NCBI GenBank assembly: GCA_022842065.1
Contig: JALHQH010000019.1
Coordinates: 1-64,000 of the forward strand
Origin: Caldilineaceae bacterium
Lineage (GTDB): Bacteria; Chloroflexota; Anaerolineae; Caldilineales; Caldilineaceae
Length of the DNA: 64,000 bases
Reading direction: 5' to 3'
In this document: positions 51,686 through 59,708 of the stretch, in pieces
Position numbering within the stretch: position 1 is the stretch's first letter
Layout of the letters: the number at the start of each line of letters is the position of its first letter
Position numbers and translations under genes: made by a program
Notes under the pieces: model-generated
Database searches by the model: none
The model's input: the letters and a program-made list of their open reading frames with translations, nothing else
What the model was told of the DNA's origin: nothing

Positions 51686-52921
51686 ATGTCCGACGAAAAA
51701 ACAATTAATCCACCGCGCCAGCGGCTGGCGGCCTACCCCATCCTGATGACGGTCAGCGTGCTGACCCGGCTGCTGATCAATACAGCCGGCCAACTTTTTA
51801 ATCCTTTCCTCACCATTATTGCGGCCGGCCTGGGCACCAATGTCATCACCTTGGGGCAGATGCTGGGACTCTATAATGCGACGGCACTCTGCTCGCCCCT
51901 CTTTGGCAACCTGGCCGACCGGTGGGGCTATCGCGCCACGATGCGACTAGAATTAATGATTGGCATTGTTGGATTGTTTCTGGTCGGCAGCGCGCGCAAC
52001 CTAGCCATGGCAATGGCAGGCTTACTGGTAATGGGGCTGGGGTTCTTTGCTTTTGTGCCAACCCTGCGCGCCTACCTGGCCGAAATCCTACCATACAATC
52101 GCCGGACGCGGGGCTTTGGCATTCTTGAGTATTCGTGGGCGCTTTCTGGGATCGTTGGCCTCTTTCTCATGGGGCAGTTGATCGCGGTGGCCGGCTGGCG
52201 TGCGCCCTTTTTTGTGATTGCGGCAGGTCTGCTGTTGGCCTGGTTCATCTATGCCGAGCTACCGCCCACAGCCCACACACAACCGGCCCGCCAGCAGGCA
52301 GCCACCCCCTGGCGTTGGCAACAAATCGGGCAACAGCTGGCCAGTTTCGTGCGGCTGGAAAGCAATCAACGTTCCGCTTGGGCGACGATTATTGGTGGCA
52401 CCTTTGTCAATTATGGGCTGCTCCACATCGCGACGACCTATGGGGCGTGGTTGGATCAACGCTATGGACTCTCTGCGCAACAACTGGGCACAGTGGCATT
52501 GCTGATTGGCTGCGCTGATCTCTGTGGCAGTGTTGCGGCCAGCCTCTTTGCGGATCGGGTAGGCAAGTTGCGTAGCGTGTTGTGGGGGTGGGGTGGGGCG
52601 CTGATCGTGGCTTTACTTTTGCCCTGGTTGGATATCAATCTAGGCTGGGCCGTGGCGACGCTCATTCTCCTGCGCGCAACTTCCGAGTATAGCATCATCA
52701 GCCATATCGCCCTGATTAGTGGCCAATCCGTCACCCAGCGCGGTAAGGTGATGACATTAGCATTTGCCGTCGGCCGGATGGGCGGCACCTTAGCCAGTTT
52801 CAGCGGGCCGCCGGCTTACACGGCCTTTGGGCTGTGGGGATTAGGGCCAGTCGCGGCGTTGGCGATTGGGGTGGGCATGGCGATTACCTGGTGGTGGGTA
52901 CGCGAAGCAGAAATCGCGTAA
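51686..52921 (+). CDS. MFS transporter
   Basis: A 411-residue permease with twelve helices. GNLADRWGYRATMRLE is the loop 2-3 signature of MFS proteins, and FADRVGKLRSVLWGWG its counterpart in the second half. The start at 51686 (MSDEKT) follows AAAGG; the longer frame is unlikely. It stands divergent from the LLM oxidoreductase, 260 bp apart. The substrate is unknown. Confidence 0.85.
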   Translation: MSDEKTINPPRQRLAAYPILMTVSVLTRLLINTAGQLFNPFLTIIAAGLGTNVITLGQMLGLYNATALCSPLFGNLADRWGYRATMRLELMIGIVGLFLVGSARNLAMAMAGLLVMGLGFFAFVPTLRAYLAEILPYNRRTRGFGILEYSWALSGIVGLFLMGQLIAVAGWRAPFFVIAAGLLLAWFIYAELPPTAHTQPARQQAATPWRWQQIGQQLASFVRLESNQRSAWATIIGGTFVNYGLLHIATTYGAWLDQRYGLSAQQLGTVALLIGCADLCGSVAASLFADRVGKLRSVLWGWGGALIVALLLPWLDINLGWAVATLILLRATSEYSIISHIALISGQSVTQRGKVMTLAFAVGRMGGTLASFSGPPAYTAFGLWGLGPVAALAIGVGMAITWWWVREAEIA

Positions 52922-52936
52922 AGATTCAGGAGTAGG

Positions 52937-53022
52937 GGGTGTAGTCAGGTGCGTCGCACTGTCCAGCCACCAGTGGCGCGTCCGATCGCCGTTTGGACAG
53001 TGCGACGCACCTGATTACACCC
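52937..53022. repeat. 29-bp inverted repeat, GTGCGTCGCACTG family copy 3
   Basis: Arms 52937-52965 and 52994-53022 match with one mismatch; the inner 20 bp (CAGGTGCGTCGCACTGTCCA) are exact. It lies between convergent genes, so it probably ends transcription from both sides. Confidence 0.85.
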
Positions 53023-53065
53023 TGCGCTGCCCTAAAATTTAGGGCAGCGCAGCAGTCATGGCTGA

Positions 53066-54733
53066 CTATGGCGTTAAGCGGTCAATTGCCGTTTGCGCCG
53101 CACCCAAGGCAACATTGCCGCTCTCAATTTGGGCGTTGGCCTGGGTAAGCGTCTCGGCTTGGAGTTGATCCACCCCTTCGGCCAACAGGTCAGCAGCCGT
53201 CGTATAGGCAGTGGCCGCGGTCAGGAGTTCTTGGTGAGCAGCGGTAAAGAGCGCCGGAGGCGCCAGCCCCTGCAATTCATCACCGGCGGAGCGCAACAGG
53301 GTGATCATGGTGGTCATCTGAATAATCCATTGCTGATTCTCCAGCAAGGTAGTGTCTGCCTGTGCCTGGGTTACAAGTCCCTCAATTTGCGTCAGGGCAA
53401 AGTCATAGCGATCGGCAATCCCGTCAACGCGAATCACATAGAGATTCTCACGCACGCCAAAGGTTGGGGTTAACGCCGCCGTGGGCGTCAGGGTTGCCGT
53501 CGGGGTCAGCGTTGTAGACGCGGCCGGCGTCACAGGTGCATTGGGGTCAAAAAGCGGGACCGTGGCCGGATCAGGGGCATTGGCGATCAAAAAGGCCGCT
53601 ACCCACCCACCATTATCCAGGCGGAACCAACTGCCATCGGCGTTGCGCGCCACGATGTTGATCGCCTGTCCCGTAATCGTACCGCCGGTCACCGGGAAAG
53701 TGGTGCCGGGGCCTTCGCGCAGGTTGGCATCCAGCGTAACGCGCGGTAGCTCGGCAGGCGTGGTGGTTGCGGTCGTTACCGCCGTGGTCGTCGGCGTCAC
53801 CGGTGCCGTAGCAGCCGGGGTTGGGGTGGGACGCAACGTCGGTAGACTACCAACCGTCGAGGTTGTGGCGGTCGTGGCTGTAATCACGGTTGTCGTTGTC
53901 GTAATTGGGGCCGTAATGGCGACGGGGCCGGTTACACTGGGCGTTGCGGTCAGTGGGACTGTCGCCGTGAGCGGATTTAGTTCACGCAGCGTTGTCGCCA
54001 ACGCTTCCGTTGCTTGAGGCAGATCGGTAGGCTGTACACTGAGCAGGAAGGCGGCGATCCATAGCCCATTATCAAGCAGATACCAGGTCCCATCACCATT
54101 CTGTGCGACCAGGGTTACCGGTTGGCCGGCGCTAAAGGTAGCCTGCACCGCAAAGGTAGTATCGGGACCGCTGCGCACATTGGCAGTGATGGCAACGGTG
54201 GTTTCAATCGCCGCGGTCGGCGTTTGGCGAATGGTGGTGGGTGTCAAGGCCAGTGTCGCCGTAATTGGCGTGCCAGCCGTGCTGGTTAATGCCGGCGCAG
54301 CACTAAGGGGCGTCACCGTAATCGCGTTAAGGGGCGTGATCACCACCGAGGCCGTCGGCGTCAGCGCAACCCGGAGTGCGAACGATTGCGTCGTGGTTTG
54401 CTGATTGGGAAAGATCAGCGTCACGGCGGCGGGAATGGTGGCAGTCAGCGTATCGGTCAGCGTCAGATCAAACTGTAAATCGAGCGTCACGACGACGGTC
54501 TCGGTCAGCGCGGCGGTGGGCGTGAGCGCGTCCGTCGTCACTGGGTTGGTCCCAATCGTTAACGATAAAGGAACCTGCTGGTGCACGCGAATCTGCATTG
54601 CCGGCAACGCTGTGTCGCCGGCCGGTGGGGTCGGCTGTGCGTCCGTCTGTGCGGCAACCGGCAGGCGCAACGCCACCGAAAGCAGAAGCAAATGGAGACC
54701 GATGATGACCAGGCTGATGACGCGGCGTTTCAT
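53066..54733 (-). CDS. Exported protein with two bacterial SH3 domains in Thr/Val/Pro-rich context
   Basis: A 555-residue exported protein. The ATG at 54733 follows AAGGAG by 7 nt. The signal is VISLVIIGLHLLLLSVALRL, cleaved near VAA. Two SH3_3 domains occur: ITANVRSGPDTTFAVQATF with GTWYLLDNGLWIAAFLL, and LDANLREGPGTTFPVTGGT with SWFRLDNGGWVAAFLI. Between and before them are Thr/Ala/Pro-rich stretches. The C-terminal 130 residues form a helical bundle (YDFALTQIEGLVTQAQADTTL, LTAATAYTTAADLLAEGVDQL). SH3_3 domains bind cell-wall peptides or other envelope targets. It is probably an envelope protein. Confidence 0.8.
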   Translation of the reverse strand: MKRRVISLVIIGLHLLLLSVALRLPVAAQTDAQPTPPAGDTALPAMQIRVHQQVPLSLTIGTNPVTTDALTPTAALTETVVVTLDLQFDLTLTDTLTATIPAAVTLIFPNQQTTTQSFALRVALTPTASVVITPLNAITVTPLSAAPALTSTAGTPITATLALTPTTIRQTPTAAIETTVAITANVRSGPDTTFAVQATFSAGQPVTLVAQNGDGTWYLLDNGLWIAAFLLSVQPTDLPQATEALATTLRELNPLTATVPLTATPSVTGPVAITAPITTTTTVITATTATTSTVGSLPTLRPTPTPAATAPVTPTTTAVTTATTTPAELPRVTLDANLREGPGTTFPVTGGTITGQAINIVARNADGSWFRLDNGGWVAAFLIANAPDPATVPLFDPNAPVTPAASTTLTPTATLTPTAALTPTFGVRENLYVIRVDGIADRYDFALTQIEGLVTQAQADTTLLENQQWIIQMTTMITLLRSAGDELQGLAPPALFTAAHQELLTAATAYTTAADLLAEGVDQLQAETLTQANAQIESGNVALGAAQTAIDRLTP

Positions 54734-55002
54734 AGGGCGCTCCTTCGTTGAGGTGTGAGCGGATGATAAGTCAAGATCGCAATGGGCAGCGATACTACCG
54801 TAAGCTAACAAAGTAACCTAACCGGCAGTTATGTTACGTATAGTGTAGCGCATATGTGGAAAGATTACAACGTGGCACGCTGACCGCTAGCCAAATGGGT
54901 AGCCATGGACGGACAGCACGAGGTAGGAAGCGAACGGGTAATGCGGCGCATGATCCACCAGTGAACGACGCGGGTGCGCCGCTATGACATTAAACGTTGC
55001 CA

Positions 55003-55218
55003 TTAAACGTTGCCATGGCGTGGATCTTCCTCACTGATAAGCGTAATCAATTCTTTTTCGGCCATCCGCACGGCAAGAAACGCAAAGAGATCGGCAAGCT
55101 CACGAAAGTTATACTGATCGTCAGTAGCGGTACAATGTAAAGATGCCTGCCAAGCACTCTGCGGCGTAGCCCGCCAAAAGCGTAATAGAAAAGATTGATA
55201 GGTTGGGCTCGGTGGCAT
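55003..55218 (-). CDS. Small conserved protein (WRGW/FRDL-type)
   Basis: A 71-residue protein. YQSFLLRFWRATPQSAWQASLHC, followed by YNFRELADLFAFLA, is the pattern of a small family seen in Chloroflexi and Cyanobacteria, in which a strand pair with Trp precedes a short helix. I set the start at the ATG at 55218, with AAAGGT about 10 nt upstream. Its stop codon lies in a directly repeated ATTAAACGTTGCC (54989-55014). The function is unknown. Confidence 0.55.
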   Translation of the reverse strand: MPPSPTYQSFLLRFWRATPQSAWQASLHCTATDDQYNFRELADLFAFLAVRMAEKELITLISEEDPRHGNV

Positions 55219-55441
55219 CCAGCATCTACCTTTCGACATATAAATCCGCTTCGCCACTAGCCCGCTGTGCATTTTTTCAGGCAGGTGCGTCAATTGCGGT
55301 TAACAGCCAGGAATAAATCGCTCTAATCAAGATAGCGATTAGTAGTTTACGCGCTACTCGTCAAAAAAACGTCAAAAAAAAATCGTAAGCAGCCGTACGT
55401 ATTTCACCAGTAAGGCTATGTCGCAGCATCACCCGTGTAGA

Positions 55442-55470
55442 TTGTTTGCAATCAAACCCAGAGGTATAAT
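55442..55470 (+). promoter_or_regulatory. Predicted promoter of the cyclase gene
   Basis: TTGTTT (55442-55447) and a perfect TATAAT (55465-55470) are separated by 17 bp. The start codon is 43 nt downstream of the -10 element. The rest of the 294-bp gap 55219-55512 holds nothing else I can recognise. Confidence 0.55.
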
Positions 55471-55512
55471 ACAAGCAATAATATTCAGTGTTTTTTCTAA
55501 GACTGGTCGCTT

Positions 55513-58500
55513 ATGTTCGATGCGCTTGCCTATATACCAATGGATCGTCGCCATGCCCTTGCTCATGGCGACCAATTGCCTGATCGCACAACCGGTGCTG
55601 CCCTCTTTGCCGATATTTCTGGTTTTACGCCGTTGACCGAAGCCTTGGTCCGCGAACTCGGCCCACAACGCGGGGCCGAAGAATTAACCCGCTACCTCAA
55701 TCTCGTCTACGACGCGGTCATTGACGAGCTCCATCGCTTTGGTGGTAGTGTCATCGCCTTTGCCGGCGACGCCATCACCTGTTGGCTGGAGGGGGATGAT
55801 GGGCGGCGCGCCACCGCCTGTGGCTTGGCCATGCAGGAGGCTATGCACCCCTTTAGTGCCATTGTCACACCGGCAGGGAGTACCGTTTCGCTGGCCATGA
55901 AAGCAGCTGTGGCAGCCGGCCCGGCCCGTCGTTTTTTGATCGGTGATCCAACTCTACGGGTCATTGACGCCGTCGCGGGCATGACCCTGGTCCAGTTAGC
56001 CAATGCCGAACATCTAGCCCAGCGAGGGGAAACGGTCATTGATGGTGTAACGCTCGACCGGCTCAGTGAGTTGGTTGCGGTCAGCGAAATCCGCCATGAC
56101 GCAGCCACGGACCAACGCGTCGGGGTGGTGACCGGGCTGCAGAGCCCCGTGGCCGCGGCCCCCTGGCCGGGGCTGGCGGCGGACGCCTTGGCAGAAGATC
56201 AGCTACGGGTCTGGCTTTTGCCGCAGGTCTATGAACGCCTGCGCCACGGGCTGGGCAACTTTTTGGCCGAGTTGCGCCCCACAGTGGCCTGCTTTTTACG
56301 CTTTGGCGGGATTGATTATGATCACGATGACGAGGCCGGCAACAAATTAGATGCCTACATCCGCTGGGTGCAAGAGATCGTTGCGCGCTATGAAGGCACC
56401 TTGATCGATCTCAACATTGGTGATAAAGGCAGCTATCTTTATATCAACTTTGGGGCACCACTGGCGCATGAAGATAACGCCGACCGCGCCGCTGCCGCCG
56501 CGCTGGCGCTACGTGCCGGGCCCGGGCTGGATTATATTACACCGGTGCAGATTGGCATTAGCCAGGGCCGGATGCGTGCGGGGGCCTATGGTGGTGCCAA
56601 CCACCGCACCTATGGCGTATTGGGCGATGAAGTGAACATGGCGGCGCGGCTGATGATGGCAGCCAAACCAGGGCAAATTTTGGTCAGTTTAGCCGCGCAC
56701 CGTTCGTTGGGCAAAGGGTTTAGCCTGGAAACCTTGCCGCCGATTCGGGTCAAAGGGAAAAGTGAGCCAGCCGAGATCTTTGCGCTGGTTGGTATGCAGC
56801 AGGTGCAAGGTTTACCGATTGCTACCGCGCACTACGCCTTGCCCATGATCGGCCGGCAGCAAGAATTTGCCGTCGGCGTGGCACAAGTCAGCAAGGCGGC
56901 GCAAGGCCACGGGCAGATCATTAGCCTGATCGGTGAAGCTGGTTTGGGTAAATCGCGGTTGGTGGCAGAAATTATGACACAGGCAACTAGCCAAGGCTTT
57001 ATGCTCTATGGCGGTGAATGTGAATCATACGGTGTCAACAGCGGTTATCTCGTTTGGCAATCAGTCTGGCGTGGGCTATTTGCCATCGAGTCAAGTTGGC
57101 CATTAACGCAGCAGATAAAGTCGTTGGAAAACAAATTGCGCCAGATTCACCGCACCTTACCCTCGCGCCTACCATTATTAGGATTGCTCTTGAATTTGGA
57201 GATCCCCGACAATACTGTAACGCTCTCGCTGGATGCGAAGTTACGCAAAGGCCTATTGGAAGCCATGTTGGTTGAGTGTCTACGCGCCGAAGCTAGCCGA
57301 CAACCATTGTTGATTGTCCTGGAAGCATGTCAATGGCTGGATCCGCTCTCGTTTGATCTGCTCGAAGTGATAGGCCAGGCAATTGCGGAGTTGCCGGTCA
57401 TCTTGTTGCTTACCTACCGCCCTGGTGACGCGGAACGGTTGCGTAGTGCGGCTATCAGCGCCAAACCCTATCAGCATACAATCCAGTTAGCCCCCTTTAC
57501 TGCTGATGAGGCAACCGCACTTGTGCAGGCAAAGCTGACCCAATTGATTGGCGATGCAACCAGCGTTCCAGCCCACTTTACCCAACGCATCATCGCGCAG
57601 GCGGAGGGTAACCCTTTTTATATTGAGGAATTGATCAACTACCTGCACTATCGCAACATCGATTTTCGTGACAGCAGTGCCCTCGATCAAGTAGAGCTAC
57701 CGGATAGTCTTCAACGCCTAGTCCTAAGTCATGTTGATCAGCTCAGTGAAAGCCAGAAGATCACCATCAAAGTGGCCAGCGTGATTGGCCGCATCTTTCG
57801 GGCAGCCTGGCTCTATGGTGTCTATCCAGAATTAGGAGACGCCACGCTCATTCATACAGACCTTGAACTGCTGCACCAACAGGAGTGGGTGCAATATGAA
57901 AGCGGCCAAGCCGAAATCATCTATCTCTTCCGCCAGGTCATTACACAAAGTGTTACTTACGAAAGCCTGCCCCATGCACTGAAGGCAGTCTTGCATGAGC
58001 AGATTGCGGAGTTTATCGAAGCACGTTATCGAACCACGCTCGATCAATATCTTGATCTGCTGGCCTATCATTATGACCGGAGCAACAATCTGGAAAAGCG
58101 GCGCATCTATTTGCGCAAGGCGGGCGAGGCTGCGCAAGCGGACTATGCCAATACGGTTGCTCTGGACTATTTCACCCGCTTATTAGAGAATCTACCAGAG
58201 AGTGAACAAGCTCCTATTTTATTGGCAACAGGTCAAGTATTAGACACCATGGGCGACTACGAAGCAGCAGACCGGCGCTTAAAAGCAGCATTGGAGCAGG
58301 CCACGACACAGCACGATGCAGAAATGATGGCACAATGCCAGATTGCACTAGGTGAGTTACGCCGCAAGCAAAGTCAATATGAAGCGGCGGCCAGCTACTT
58401 TGCAGAAGCCCAAGCTGTCACGGCTGCCAACCATGATCAAGCCGGCATGGCCAAAGCGCTCGTCTGCACCGGTTCGCTAGCGCTCTATCAGGGCAACTAC

Positions 58501-59196
58501 CATGCAGCGCAACAAGCCTATCTACAAAGTCTAGCGATTCGTCGCCAACTGGATGACCAACCCCATATTGCCAATGTGCTTAACAATCTAGCGATTACAG
58601 CTGCGACACAGGGAGACTTTGCACAGGCGCGTGTACTGTTTGAGGAAAGCCTGACCATTCGCCGCCGTCTACAAGGTAAGTGGGGAATCGCAAATTCGCT
58701 TAATAACTTGGGACAACTGGCACTTGATCAGCAAGTATACGATGAGGCACATCCCTATTTGGTAGAAGCGGTCGCAATTCAGCGTGAAATTGGCGACAAA
58801 TGGGCGCTTGGCAATACCTTAGTCAATCTAGGGAATGCGCTACGGGGTCTGGGCCATTATCTAGAAGCCTACCCACTTTATCAAGAAAGTCTACAAATTA
58901 ATCGCGATCTTGGCGACCGTTGGATGCTGGCCTATTTGCTAGAAAACATCGGCGGGTTGTTGTCCCTACAGGGTAATGCAACACAGGCCCTCCATCTTGC
59001 CGGTGCGGCGGCAACCTTGCGAGAAACCCTGCGTACGCCCCTATCCGCAACAGAACAGAGCCAACTCGATCAAGCATTAGCACCTGCACGCCAAGCACTA
59101 GATCCTAGCGCAGCAGCAGCGGCCTGGGAGATAGGCCGTGGATTAACGCTTGAAGTAGCGATCCAAGAAGCGTTGGACGCAGGCACTAGTTTATGA
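55513..59196 (+). CDS. sAC-like adenylate/guanylate cyclase with AAA ATPase and TPR
   Basis: A 1227-residue protein. Cyclase domain 1 (about 25-215) has both metal-binding Asp sites, FADISGFTPLTE and FAGDAITCWL, but its later region (IDAVAGMTLVQLANAEHLA) lacks the N-x-x-x-R pair. Cyclase domain 2 (about 245-410) lacks the first Asp (FLRFGGIDYD) but has RTYGVLGDEVNMAARL, the Asn/Arg pair. The two halves therefore complement each other, as in soluble adenylyl cyclase. Then come an AAA/NTPase (Walker A GEAGLGKS near 474) and TPRs from about 880 to 1165 (YHAAQQAYLQSLAIRRQLDD). It is convergent with a cyclic-nucleotide-binding gene, overlapping 6 nt. Confidence 0.88.
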   Translation: MFDALAYIPMDRRHALAHGDQLPDRTTGAALFADISGFTPLTEALVRELGPQRGAEELTRYLNLVYDAVIDELHRFGGSVIAFAGDAITCWLEGDDGRRATACGLAMQEAMHPFSAIVTPAGSTVSLAMKAAVAAGPARRFLIGDPTLRVIDAVAGMTLVQLANAEHLAQRGETVIDGVTLDRLSELVAVSEIRHDAATDQRVGVVTGLQSPVAAAPWPGLAADALAEDQLRVWLLPQVYERLRHGLGNFLAELRPTVACFLRFGGIDYDHDDEAGNKLDAYIRWVQEIVARYEGTLIDLNIGDKGSYLYINFGAPLAHEDNADRAAAAALALRAGPGLDYITPVQIGISQGRMRAGAYGGANHRTYGVLGDEVNMAARLMMAAKPGQILVSLAAHRSLGKGFSLETLPPIRVKGKSEPAEIFALVGMQQVQGLPIATAHYALPMIGRQQEFAVGVAQVSKAAQGHGQIISLIGEAGLGKSRLVAEIMTQATSQGFMLYGGECESYGVNSGYLVWQSVWRGLFAIESSWPLTQQIKSLENKLRQIHRTLPSRLPLLGLLLNLEIPDNTVTLSLDAKLRKGLLEAMLVECLRAEASRQPLLIVLEACQWLDPLSFDLLEVIGQAIAELPVILLLTYRPGDAERLRSAAISAKPYQHTIQLAPFTADEATALVQAKLTQLIGDATSVPAHFTQRIIAQAEGNPFYIEELINYLHYRNIDFRDSSALDQVELPDSLQRLVLSHVDQLSESQKITIKVASVIGRIFRAAWLYGVYPELGDATLIHTDLELLHQQEWVQYESGQAEIIYLFRQVITQSVTYESLPHALKAVLHEQIAEFIEARYRTTLDQYLDLLAYHYDRSNNLEKRRIYLRKAGEAAQADYANTVALDYFTRLLENLPESEQAPILLATGQVLDTMGDYEAADRRLKAALEQATTQHDAEMMAQCQIALGELRRKQSQYEAAASYFAEAQAVTAANHDQAGMAKALVCTGSLALYQGNYHAAQQAYLQSLAIRRQLDDQPHIANVLNNLAITAATQGDFAQARVLFEESLTIRRRLQGKWGIANSLNNLGQLALDQQVYDEAHPYLVEAVAIQREIGDKWALGNTLVNLGNALRGLGHYLEAYPLYQESLQINRDLGDRWMLAYLLENIGGLLSLQGNATQALHLAGAAATLRETLRTPLSATEQSQLDQALAPARQALDPSAAAAAWEIGRGLTLEVAIQEALDAGTSL

Positions 59197-59646
59197 GTTC
59201 AGCGCGTTTAACTGGGCCTGCAACCGATTCACATCTTCGGTGCGCCAGCGTAAACGTTGAAGCAAAACATGAATCACCCCGCGCGCAATCTCAATCCGAT
59301 CATCCATCAGTTCATAAAAGGGCTCTTGATCCAGCCGCAATAAACGCGTTGGCTGGGTCGTGCGGATGGTGGCCGTGCGCGGTTCGCCATCCAATAGGGC
59401 CATTTCGCCGAAGACCTGGCGTTCCCCCATGTGCGTAAAAACCCGCTCACCATCCGCAGCAGCAACTTCCCCTTCCACAATAATATACATGCTATCACCG
59501 CGCTCACCCTTTTCAAAGACCGTTGTGCCTGCCACCAGCGTTAACTCTTTGAGTAGCCCAGCAATATCAACCAGAATCTCTTCCGGGGTGTGGGCAAAGA
59601 TATCAACCGTTTTTAAGATCATGACTTTTTCGACTGTCAACAACAT
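59191..59646 (-). CDS. Cyclic nucleotide-binding domain protein
   Basis: A 151-residue protein consisting of one cNMP-binding domain (about 10-130). VFEKGERGDSMYIIVEGEVA and GERQVFGEMALLDGEPRTATI give the phosphate-binding cassette FGE.(A/L)LL...RTAT with the conserved Glu and Arg. No DNA-binding domain is present, so it is a regulatory subunit rather than a CRP-like activator. GGGAGG precedes the ATG. It lies 45 nt downstream of the NTT-type transporter in the same direction and converges on the cyclase gene, so it may sense the product of that cyclase. Confidence 0.88.
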   Translation of the reverse strand: MLLTVEKVMILKTVDIFAHTPEEILVDIAGLLKELTLVAGTTVFEKGERGDSMYIIVEGEVAAADGERVFTHMGERQVFGEMALLDGEPRTATIRTTQPTRLLRLDQEPFYELMDDRIEIARGVIHVLLQRLRWRTEDVNRLQAQLNALNS

Positions 59647-59660
59647 AATTGTCGCCTCCC

Positions 59661-59708
59661 TACCGCTTTCCTTGTCTACTTGTCTACTTGTTTACCGATC
59701 TACCGCTT
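59661..59708. repeat. Octamer array, TACYKRTY family, third locus
   Basis: TACCGCTT, TCCTTGTC, TACTTGTC, TACTTGTT, TACCGATC, TACCGCTT run head to tail. They are the complement-strand form of the 24938 and 50428 arrays. The array encodes the C-terminal KAVDR and stop (59692-59694) of the transporter and reaches the ribosome site of the cNMP-binding gene. No opposing array is present. Confidence 0.8.
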
